Assembly (NCBI GenBank): GCA_021521415.1
Contig: JAIQDT010000107.1
Span: 1-64,000 of the forward strand
Direction of reading: 5' to 3'
DNA: 64,000 bases
From: Bidens hawaiensis
Lineage: Eukaryota; Streptophyta; Magnoliopsida; Asterales; Asteraceae
Shown one piece after another: positions 55,565-64,000 of the stretch. The position numbers and the translations under genes are program-made. The notes beneath the pieces are model-generated. The model searched no databases. It was given only the letters and a program-made list of their open reading frames with translations, and was not told where the DNA came from. The stretch's first letter is position 1, and each line of letters opens with the position of its first letter.

Positions 55565-55674
55565 TAGGCGTTTTCTGGGCTCCCATCGCGGTACGCGATG
55601 GGTCCCTGGGCTGACCTATCGCGTACCGCGATATAGGTCAGCTGAGTCACCCATATAGGCCTGCCATGTGTTGA

Positions 55675-55757
55675 CACGTGGCAGTCGCCGCTCCACGTGG
55701 CGACAGTGTTGCCACGTGGCAGCACATGGTGCCACCGTGTGCCATGTGGCACACGTG
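55675..55757. promoter_or_regulatory. G-box cluster, H 3' LTR (four CACGTG)
   Basis: CACGTG at 55675, 55694, 55713 and 55752, about 110-195 bases upstream of the TATA box on the minus strand. CACGTG is the core site for plant bZIP and bHLH factors. Confidence 0.75.
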
Positions 55758-55939
55758 TCACACGTTGTCAGACATCCCATCGCGGTACGTGATGGGTGTC
55801 TCTTCTGACTCATCGCGTAGCGCAATGGGTCAGGAAAACCAATTTTTCATTTTTAACCCTCCAGTTTGGATTTTGGCAATTTTAGTCCCTAGACTTTGGA
55901 AAGTTGATACTTTGAACTCGAAATTTTCACGATGTTACA

Positions 55940-55950
55940 TCCTCCCCACC
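55940..55950 (-). other. Polypurine tract of element H
   Basis: Minus-strand GGTGGGGAGGA lies directly before the 3' LTR. Confidence 0.88.
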
Positions 55951-55979
55951 TTGAAACAAATCTCGTCCTCGAGATTGCT

Positions 55980-56777
55980 TTACAAGAATAGTTGGGGGTA
56001 TTTTCTTTTCATTTCTGATTCGAGTTCCCAAGTATATTCGGGCCCTCTACGCGAGTCCCATTTAACTTTCACAATTTTCAAAGTTTTTCTTTTCAATTTC
56101 TTTATTTTCGAATCTTCAATTTTAATTGGACGTTCTACGAATTTTAAATTTTTGTTTATTTCTACGTATTTCAATGGCATAGACAAAGATTTATCGGTCA
56201 AATACTTACGCAGATTCGAAACATGGAATACATCATCTATTCCTTGCATTTCCTTGGGCAATCGCAAACGGTATGCAACAATGCCGATTCGTTCGAGTAC
56301 CTCAAAAGGTCCAACGAATCGAGGACTTAACTTTCCTTTCTTACTGAAGCGAACAACGCCTTTCCAAGGCGAGACTTTTAACAAAACCTTATCACCGATA
56401 TTAAATTCTAATGGCTTACGGCGGACATCGGCGTAACTCTTTTGACGATCACGCGCCGTCTTAAGTCGTTCTCGGATTTGGAGAACTTTGTCGGTAGTTT
56501 CTTGAACTATCTCAGGTCCAGACAATTGATTGTCTCCAGTTTTAGACCAACACACGGGCGTTCTACACTTACAACCATATAACGCCTCAAATGGTGCGGC
56601 TTGAATACTTGTGTGATAACTATTATTGTACGACAATTCCATTAGGGGTAAGTGGTTATCCCAACTTCCACCTAAATCGATCACACAAGCTCGGAGCATA
56701 TCTTCCAACGTTTGAATCGTCCTTTCACTTTGCCCATTGGTTTGTGGATGATAGGCAGTGCTTAGGTTTAACTTCAT
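55980..56777 (-). pseudogene. Integrase C-terminal half with chromodomain-like tail (element H)
   Basis: It has [18 protein letters not shown] at the start (catalytic Glu), LSYNNSYH, the PFEALYG motif, and [17 protein letters not shown] as the GPF module. A C-terminal [15 protein letters not shown] segment is typical of chromoviral integrases. A stop just after ISD separates it from the preceding part. Confidence 0.92.
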
Positions 56778-56828
56778 ACCAATTGCTTGTTGGAAGCTTT
56801 TCCAAAAATGAGACGTAAAACGACTGTC

Positions 56829-57596
56829 TCAATCAGAGATTATAGACAACGGTACTCCATGCAAAGCGACAATGGTGTTTACATAGATACGCACTAGTCT
56901 ATCCATAGAGTACGGCTCATTGATGGGTATAAAGTGTGCAGACTTCGTTAAACGATCCACAATTACCCATATTGCATTGTGTTGTCGAGTCGTCTTCGGG
57001 AGTTTAGTAATGAAATCCATGGTTATTAACTCCCACTTCCAAACGGGAAGTTGGGGTTGCTGAAGCAATCCCGAAGGCTTTTGATGTTCAGCCTTGACTT
57101 TCAAACATGTCAAACATTTCGCAACATGCGAAGCGACATCTCTTTTCATTCCATTACACCAATAACTCTCCTTGAGATTATGGTACTTTTTATCACTTCG
57201 GGGAGGCATCATATACTTCGACTTGTGAGCTTCGTTCAAGATTTTCTCACGCAATCCTCCAACTATTGGTACCCAAATCCTATTGCTGAGTCTAAGGATA
57301 CTATCGTCACCTTTGACTATCGAGTCAATGGTGCCGTTACGTTTTTCATCGGCAATTTGGTTTTCCTTAATTGCTTGAGCTTGAGCAGACTTGATTTGTT
57401 CAATGAGATCAATTTGAAGTTCTAGACGCAATGCTCGGACTCTTTTGGGTTTCTCATGTTCCTTGCGACTTAAGGCATCAGCCACAACGTTGGCCTTACC
57501 TTCATGATAAACGATTTCACAGTCGTAGTCGTTGAGCGTTTCCATCCACCGCCGTTGGCGCATGTTTAACTCTTTTTGAAGAAAGATATGTTTCAA
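56829..57596 (-). pseudogene. RNase H C-terminus and integrase N-terminal half (element H)
   Basis: [18 protein letters not shown] and [12 protein letters not shown] end the RNase H region. The zinc-finger segment ([15 protein letters not shown]...[11 protein letters not shown]) and [11 protein letters not shown]...[15 protein letters not shown] follow. The frame stops at ISD with TGA where a sense codon should continue the catalytic core. Confidence 0.9.
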
Positions 57597-57611
57597 GCTC
57601 TTATGATCAGT

Positions 57612-59015
57612 TTACATGGTGAATCTTACTCCATAGAGATAGTGCCTCAATATCTTAAGTGCAAAGATTATGGCGCCTAACTCTAGATCCTGAGTCGTGT
57701 AGTTCTTCTCGTGTACTTTGAGTTGACGAGAGGCGTAAGCGATTACTTTCTTGCGTTGCATTAGTACACATCCCAAACCCGAGTGGGACGCGTCACTAAA
57801 TACCACAAAATCCTCAGTATCTTCTGGCAAAGCCAAGATAGGTGCTTGGGTGAGCTTTTGTTTTAATATATCGAACGCCTCTTGTTGCTTCGTTCCCCAC
57901 TCATACTTGATGTTTTTACGAGTTAACGAAGTTAAGGGAACGGAGATACGATAAAAGTTTTCGATGAACCTACAGTAGTAGCCGGCCAAACCTAAGAAAC
58001 TTCGGATTTCGGTTGGCGACTTCGGGACCTCCCACTTAGAGATAGCTTCAATCTTAGCAGGGTCCACTTGAATACCGTTAACATTAACGACGTGAACAAG
58101 AAATTGCACCTCGTGCAACCAGAACTCACATTTCGAGAACTTAGCATACAACTTCTCGGTTCTAAGGATTTCAAGTAACATTTGAAGATGAATTTCATGA
58201 TCAGCCTTTGACTTAGAGTAAATAAGTATGTCGTCGATAAATACGATAACAAATTTTTCTAAGTATGGCTTGCGAATACGGTTCATCATGTCCATGAATG
58301 CGGCCGGAGCATTAGTAAGTCCAAAGGGCATAACCTTGAACTCATAATGTCCATACCTTGTTCGAAAAGCAGTCTTTGGAATGTCTTCGGATTGGACTTT
58401 GAGTTGGTGATAGCCGGAACGAAGATCGATTTTATAAAAGAAGCTAGCACCTTGAAGTTGCTCGAAAAGGACATCGATACGAGGGAGTGGATATCGGTTT
58501 TTGATTGTGACTTTGTTCAACGCACGATAATCGATACACATTCGTATGGAACCATCTTTCTTCTTGACGAATAGAATTGGCGCTCCCCAAGGCGACGAAC
58601 TCGGTCGAATAAACCCTTTCTCCAATAACTCATCGAGTTGTTTCTTCAACTCCTTCATCTCGGTCGGCGCTAAACGATATGGAGCTTTGGCGATCGGAGC
58701 AGTACCGGGAATAAGATCAATCCTAAACTCTACTTCACGATCGGGTGGGATACCAGGAAGTTCATCAGGAAAGACGTCAGAAAATTTAGAAACGATAGGG
58801 ACGTCTTTAATTTCTTTTGGCTTTGATTCTTCAGTGACGTAGACCATGAATGCGAGGCATCCTTCATTCAAACATTTTTTAGCCCTAATCATGGAAATTA
58901 TGCTAACTTGGCCAGCGTCTTTGTCCCCTTCAATTCGAATCGTTCTTTTGTCGGGGGCATGAAGTTTAATAGTTTTTCTATTGCAGATGATACGGTCATG
59001 GTTTCGGATAACCAA
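57612..59015 (-). pseudogene. Reverse transcriptase and start of RNase H (element H)
   Basis: [63 protein letters not shown] (catalytic IDD), [12 protein letters not shown] and the RNase [16 protein letters not shown]. The frame ends at RFTM followed by TAA where a Tyr codon would be expected before TDHKSL. The 5' end overlaps the protease frame through a frameshift near 58990. Confidence 0.93.
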
Positions 59016-59527
59016 TCCATACCAAGTACAATGTCAAAACCAGTCAGACTCATAGGCAACAAACATATAGGCAGAATATAACCAGCTAAATGAATTTTTC
59101 CGTTTTCAAGGGCTTCGGAGATTTTAACGATTTCGCCACTAGCAGTCTCGACGCTTAGAGTTTTATTTAGTTTTATTAATGATTCGTTTAATAGACTAAA
59201 AAAATTATAATCTATAAAACTTAAATTTGCACCCGAATCGAATAAAACTCTAGCATAGGTGGCGTTGACTAGAAACGTACCGGTGATGGTTTCCGGCACA
59301 TCAGCGGCTCTTTTTGTGTCGAGTACAAAGACTCGAGCGTTTCCCTTTCGGTTTTGGCCACTTCCACCCGCACCACCAGTAGCAGGCTTGTTCTTTGGGC
59401 ACTCAAAACTCAAATTGCCCATTTCCTTGCAATTAAAGCAAGTCATTTTCTTCTTCCAGCAATTAGCAGCATCATGTCCAGTACGATTACAAGACTCACA
59501 GACTTTAGGAGATGGGGCGAAGTTGCA
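58898..59527 (-). pseudogene. Zinc knuckle and aspartic protease region (element H)
   Basis: CESCNRTGHDAANC and CFNCKEMGNLSFEC are two CCHC-like fingers; the His of the second is replaced by Asn (GNLSF). LFDSGANLSFIDY is the protease active site, and [13 protein letters not shown] is its C-terminal conserved block. It then shifts frame against the RT segment. Confidence 0.88.
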
Positions 59528-60757
59528 TCAGCCCTTGTGGTATCTCCTACAAGTCTTGCATGGCGTAGAGTTGTTTCGGTTTACGCCTTTGCCTTTCGTT
59601 GGAGTTTTCAGGATATCTTGTTGCACCACCTTTGATATCTTGTTGCACTTTCGAAGGAGTGTTTCTCCAACTTTCTTCTTTTTCTTCTCTTCCTTGTCTA
59701 CCTTCTTTCTCCAGTCATCGGTCTCGTGCAATGGATCCAGGTGTTCTTCATATGACTGTGGGATTATGTTGGGGTATCCATACTGCGGAGGTGGGTAACG
59801 ATAACCCAGAGTCACCATTTCGTAATGATTCCTCGGTTCTGGATACGGAACATAGTCCATATCGGATGAAAGGTAGAGGTAGGTCTTGGCAGCTTGGTTC
59901 TGCTCTCGGATCTCGTCGGCTTGCTCTTGAATTGATGGAATTTCTCCTTGAAATGGTGGGAAGCTTGACGAAGCTTGGTTCCTTAGTTTCTCAAGGTGTT
60001 GAATATTTGGATCCACAGAACCATAGCTTGCATTTTGGGAAGTGAGTGATTCTTCCATTGGGCTTGCCATTTCATTGGAGTTTTCAGGATTCTCTTCTTC
60101 CGGTTCCTCTTCAGATTCTTTTTCGAGTTCCTCTTCCTCTTCAGGATCTTCTTCCTCTTTTGGTTCCTCTTCCTCCTCTGATTCCCTTTCTTCTGGTTCA
60201 TCTTCTTCCATGGGTTGTGTGGTTTCATTGTTTATTGAGATCATCTGGAAAGTCTCAGTGGGCATCATTATTCTCATCTTGGGTATATGGGATGGTCCTT
60301 CATGATTGGTTGGTTGGGTGTTGACTTTATTGAAAGTGGAGCTTCCGGCATGCCACTCCTGTTGTTCAGAGAGGTATTTCATCCATTCAGAGGATGGTTG
60401 AGAGTTCGGTAGGTATCCGGCTGGATAACATTGTGTTACCTTTGAGGGTTGGTAAATGGTAACCTTTGTTGGATGGTACGTCGGTATTTCTGAAGTATTA
60501 TACATCGGTAGGGCTGGTGGATCGTAACTTGAGTGTCTTGGTGGCTCCATTCCTTGCTTTGGTGGACTATCGGGAACATCTATCGGATAGTGTCGACTTC
60601 CGGGGTAGTACACGGGTTTGGACAAGTCGTGTTCCACATCTTGGTTGAAGTATGCCTCATAATATCCATCACTCATGTTGTCTTCGGGGTAAGGTTCGGC
60701 AATTCCGGCCTCTTTTGCCTTGCGAACAAATTCTTTGATGTGAGCTTTAAATGACAT
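59528..60757 (-). pseudogene. gag-like region of element H, acidic and atypical
   Basis: 409 codons from the ATG at 60757. The middle (about 185-235) is almost pure Glu with Pro/Ser, flanked by Pro/Tyr-rich segments. A Lys-rich stretch (KVDKEEKKKKKVGE) and the start of a zinc finger (CKTCRRYHKG) come at the end, before a TGA. The conserved gag capsid motif (W..WL..IE..F) is not visible, so either the capsid domain was lost or this gag has been replaced by low-complexity sequence. Confidence 0.7.
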
Positions 60758-60900
60758 CTATATTAGGAGTGGTTTAGTATGTAGAGTGGGAAAGAAAGGC
60801 TACCAGCCTATCTTATCCCTAAATCACATAAGCAATTATTTCCTAAACTTGGATCGAAGCTTGGGTATTGTTTTATGATACCCAATTCGCTAAGATCGAT
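60758..60900 (-). mobile_element. Leader of element H between PBS and gag
   Basis: A short non-coding leader of about 140 bases with no extra ORF, in contrast to element A. Confidence 0.7.
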
Positions 60901-60913
60901 GGCTCTGATACCA
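60901..60913 (-). other. Primer-binding site of element H
   Basis: Minus-strand TGGTATCAGAGCC, 3 bases after the LTR; initiator-Met tRNA type. Confidence 0.9.
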
Positions 60914-60916
60914 ACC

Positions 60917-62595
60917 TGTCACACCCCCGTCTAGGGCCTAGGAGAATGACCCATAAGTTGGTATCGTAATTGTAAATAAATCAGAGTTACTTTTAGTTAC
61001 GGAAGACTTATAAAACTTTAAGGATCAAAAGTGTAAAATATATTCAAAAGACGGGATTATAACACCTGCTTAAGTTACAAAATATTTATGTGTTTAATAA
61101 TTACAAACCACCATGTTTATATATTAAGTTACAAAAAGAAATCCGAGCCATCGGATATATCAATAGCACTTTGATATTCCAAGTGCTAATCTTGTTCACC
61201 TGCAAAATATACAAAAATACGTCAGCAACGAATGCTGGTGAACACGCTGACGCAAAATAACTTCTTTTACTTTATTACACCTCGAGACTACGCCTGCCTC
61301 GGCCCAACGTGGCTTAGGAATAACAAAGTCAAATAACACATTATAAACTAGAGCCTCTACACTAAGTCACCTCACAAACACCGCAACGTTTGACTTAGTT
61401 AAGTACCCGTAAATATACACAACGGTCGTACTCCCTGAAGAAGAGCGTCCTACGACCAAGGGTGGTGCGATCATGCCCATACATCGCATAGTACCACCTA
61501 TGTAAGGATCCAGACATATGTAAACACAGCCTGAGGGCTAGGTTTATACCCATAGTTATAACGGTTTTAGGAACACATAGTTCCTTGTAAACAATTTCAT
61601 ATAGCAAGTTTGACTCATTTGAAAACAAGTTTCAAAGTTTGGGGGCGTATTCACCTTATATCTTTAGGATCGGCTTCACTCACCGTCCAAGGGTCTTTCC
61701 CTTTCTTTATCTCGAACCAATAGTTATGAGTTTAAATGTTTGTTAGTCGGATACACGATCCGGCTTAAGACCTTTAGTCTTATATCTCAATCCTCGATTG
61801 AACCTTTAGTTCAATTCTTATTTACTTGAAAACCTCTTGTTTAAAAGTAAATTATAAACCTTTAGTTTATATTCAAAACCCGACGTTTCTTGTTCTCCAA
61901 GAAACGTAATCTTTTCTTTTATTATTTAAAAATGCTCTTTATTCATTAAATAATAATTTCATAACAAAGAATATAATCATATATACTTACACACATATAT
62001 ATGAATTCACAATATTCAATAATCATACTTTTATTCATTTCTTTTTTATGTTTTCTTTTCTTTTATCGAGGTATCGAGTATAACCTCGACTTAAGGCTTA
62101 AGCCTTGAATATAATATTCAATTATCTGAATTCATTATTACGCCTAACCTCGTTGGCGTTTAGAAATGCTAGGGACTCGTGCAGCACTCCGATACCGCCT
62201 TACTTTGCTTGACACGCTAATCGAGGAATGCCCATTTAGGCCTGGGCTGACCTATCGCGTACCGCGATATAGGTCAGCTGAGTCACCCATATAGGCCTGT
62301 CACGTGTTGACACGTGGTAGTCGCCGCTCCACGTGGTGACACGTGGCGACAGTGTTGCCACGTGGTGACACGTGGCGGCACATGGTGCCACCGTGTGCCA
62401 TGTGGCACACGTGTCACACGTTGTCAGACATCCCATCGCGGTACGCGATGGGTGTCTCTTTTGACTTATCGCGTAGCGCGATGGGTCAGGAAAACCAATT
62501 TTTCATTTTTAACCCTCTAGTTTGGATTTTGGCAATTTTTGTCCCTAGACTTTGGAAAGTTGATACTTTGAACTCGAAATTTTCATGATGTTACA
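60917..62595 (-). repeat. 5' LTR of element H, promoter-deleted
   Basis: 1679 bp. Compared with the 3' LTR it lacks about 300 bp around the TATA box (between 62228 and 62245, against 55302-55605) but has an expanded G-box cluster with seven CACGTG sites. The rest aligns almost base for base. Confidence 0.92.
62301..62413. promoter_or_regulatory. Expanded G-box cluster, H 5' LTR (seven CACGTG)
   Basis: CACGTG at 62301, 62311, 62330, 62340, 62359, 62369 and 62408, most of them embedded in GACACGTGG or CCACGTGG. Confidence 0.85.
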
Positions 62596-62600
62596 ATTGC

Positions 62601-62995
62601 TCACTAATTATAATATTAAATTAGTTTTTGTAAAGTTGTCAAATAAGTTTATGCAATGTTATGAAAAAAATAAGTTTATGTAATGTTATCAAATAATTTT
62701 CATGCAATGTTGCGAAAATACGTTAATGCAAAGTTACCAAATACGTTGATGCAAAATTACTAAATAAGTTTATCTAAAACTATTAAATAATTTTATGATG
62801 AGTTACTAAACAAGTTCATGCAAAGTTACTAACTAAGTTCATGAAAAGTTATCAAATAAGTTTAGTATGTTTCCCTTAGTTTGTAAAACAGTAAAAGAGA
62901 AAAGGGCCCCGTGAAACTCAACTTGGTGTCAGTGAGTAATGTATAAGAAGTCTTGTTTGTGTCCGTTTTACGCGCGTCCTAAGACAAGTACGGAC
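62601..62995 (-). mobile_element. Antisense LTR fragment I, right part
   Basis: It follows the right ATTGC of H and must continue 54017. It consists largely of a ~30-bp repeat (62630-62870) built on AAATAAGTTTATGCAAAGTTACC. Its right boundary is not clear; the next LTR starts at 62996. Confidence 0.45.
62630..62870. repeat. ~25-30-bp degenerate tandem repeat
   Basis: Eight to nine copies of (A)AATAAGTTTATGCAATGTTATC-like units, e.g. near 62640, 62665, 62695, 62720, 62745, 62810 and 62840. Confidence 0.75.
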
Positions 62996-64000
62996 TGTCA
63001 CACCCCAACCAAATGCGAAAATGTCGCGACGTGAGTTGATTGCTCACAACTCTCAAGGTACTATCATGCAATATTAAATGTGACAATATCTATTAAATTT
63101 AATTAAATATTCAAATAAATCAAATACAAAGTACATAAAATTAAAAATAAAAGCAACAAGATAATTAATAATTTATAACCTAAAGCTAAGTCTTGATTCA
63201 TTCTTCTAACAATAAAAATCTTTAAATTCTTCACCAATCCTGATATCGGTTCAAACGATAACCTGCATATGCGTATAAAATAAAATAGTTTTGTCCACAC
63301 GAGGTTGAGTGAGTAAAACACCAGTTAATTTGAATACAATATAATACAAAAGTGCAAAATTGTTCATGTGAGAATAAACAATACAACCAAAGAGAAGATA
63401 AGGGGTGTCGGTAAAACCGTAGCCTTGCGAAGCGGGCATTGGCTACTACGACGGTCGTATGATTATATAGTTATTGTGATTATGATAGACCTCTCCGAAT
63501 GCGGACAATTAAGCAAATAAGAATATAGCAAGTTAGGCATTAAACTGATATACACACAAGGATTAAACAGTTGATTGTGTGAATACTATATAATAGGTAA
63601 ATATAATAAGATACACATATGTCCCCAAAAGGATTAAAAATAAGTACAAAGGGGAGTGAAATACTCACCTTATAAAAATACGCAAAGCGAGAATGATTTG
63701 ATAAGAAAGCGTTAAATCACGCTCCTCGGGAATTACCGACGAGAAATCTTAAGTAAAAATAATTGTGGAAATAAATATGAATCAAAGACGGAACCTATAC
63801 TCGATAGAGACTCGAAATTTGATAATGACCGGGTGTGTTCTTGCGAAAGTTATTTATTACTTTAATTTATTATTTTGTGACATTACTTTTATCTATCAAA
63901 GTTTTATCATAAATAATATAATTTTAATTATATAAAATACGTAAAAATCTTAAATAAATATTTATAAAAATCTTATAGTTTATATAAAGAGATTTGTTTT
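62996..64000 (-). mobile_element. Antisense LTR J, cut by the window end
   Basis: It starts TGTCACACCCCAACC, the same end type as I and E, and contains GAGGTTGAGTGAGTAAAACACC near 63300, the counterpart of GTTGGTGAGTTCAC in E and I. No coding sequence or PBS is seen. The other end lies outside. Confidence 0.5.

Larger units (their letters stand above)
54018..55939 (-). repeat. 3' LTR of element H
   Basis: 1922 bp. It retains the promoter region: a TATA-like TATTTATA (minus TATAAATA) at 55557-55564 and four CACGTG G-boxes upstream of it (55675-55757). Palindromes CCCATCGCG/CGCGATGGG and CTATCGCG/CGCGATAG lie at 55583-55604 and 55616-55634. Confidence 0.92.
54018..62595 (-). mobile_element. 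Element H: decayed Ty3-gypsy chromovirus-like element
   Basis: LTRs at 54018-55939 (1922 bp, 3' LTR) and 60917-62595 (1679 bp, 5' LTR) are of the TGTAACATC...GGGTGTGACA type on the minus strand. A perfect ATTGC duplication flanks them (54013-54017 and 62596-62600). PBS at 60901-60913, PPT at 55940-55950. Coding runs 60757 to 55980 as gag, zinc knuckles, PR, RT, RNH, INT and a chromodomain-like tail, and is broken by at least three stops and one frameshift. The 5' LTR lacks ~240 bp that include the TATA box. Confidence 0.92.

Noticed and set aside
55678..56436. 252-codon plus-strand ORF
   Set aside because: It lies antisense to the integrase and PPT/LTR of element H, whose minus-strand translation is unmistakable.

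Overview
This window is plant nuclear DNA made almost entirely of nested LTR retrotransposons. No host gene, rRNA, tRNA, CRISPR array or bacterial-style operon could be supported. The organism is an angiosperm, probably a eudicot; the style of the Ty1-copia proteins makes me suspect Asteraceae, but that is a memory-based impression and not proof.

Layout. (1) 0.74-45.4 kb looks like one Athila-type LTR (K) opened by several insertions: a solo LTR (E, 1076-3707, minus), a large non-coding LTR element (D, 3791-42475, plus) and a probable Helitron (42835-44489, minus). K continues with an Athila-type primer-binding site at 45390 and a decayed gag-like reading frame. (2) D has no coding capacity of its own. 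Inside it sits C (7679-36321, minus), a large Ty1-copia element of SIRE/Maximus type with gag, protease, integrase, reverse transcriptase, RNase H and an additional ~1000-codon ORF after pol. (3) The pol gene of C is cut by B (14979-28950), a small composite LTR element, and B is in turn cut by A (15752-28895, plus), a young Tekay-type Ty3-gypsy chromovirus with nearly identical 3.5-kb LTRs. Each of D, C, B and A has TG...CA ends and a perfect 5-bp target duplication (CGAAG, ACAAT, GGGTA, TTCCG). The nesting order is therefore fixed: K, then D, then C, then B, then A. (4) 46.3-52.6 kb is the 3' half of a second copia element (F), with an intact 1032-codon ORF after pol and a 1.28-kb LTR. (5) 52.6-64 kb holds an Athila pol-end remnant, an antisense LTR fragment (I) opened by a decayed gypsy element H (54018-62595, minus, duplication ATTGC), and the start of another antisense LTR (J).

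How the parts work. A and H carry the usual gypsy set: nucleocapsid, protease, RT, RNase H, integrase and a C-terminal chromodomain-like tail. C and F carry the copia set. A has one nonsense codon in pol, and H and C have several breaks. D, the solo LTRs and the Helitron encode nothing and would depend on proteins supplied in trans.

The least ordinary signals are: the ~1000-codon ORF downstream of pol in both copia elements, with nuclear-localisation-like motifs and, in C, a splice-acceptor-like site just before its ATG; a 209-217-codon ORF upstream of gag in A that ends in a membrane-anchor-like segment; and family-specific arrays of short palindromic or hairpin motifs in the LTRs and leaders of A, C, F and H.
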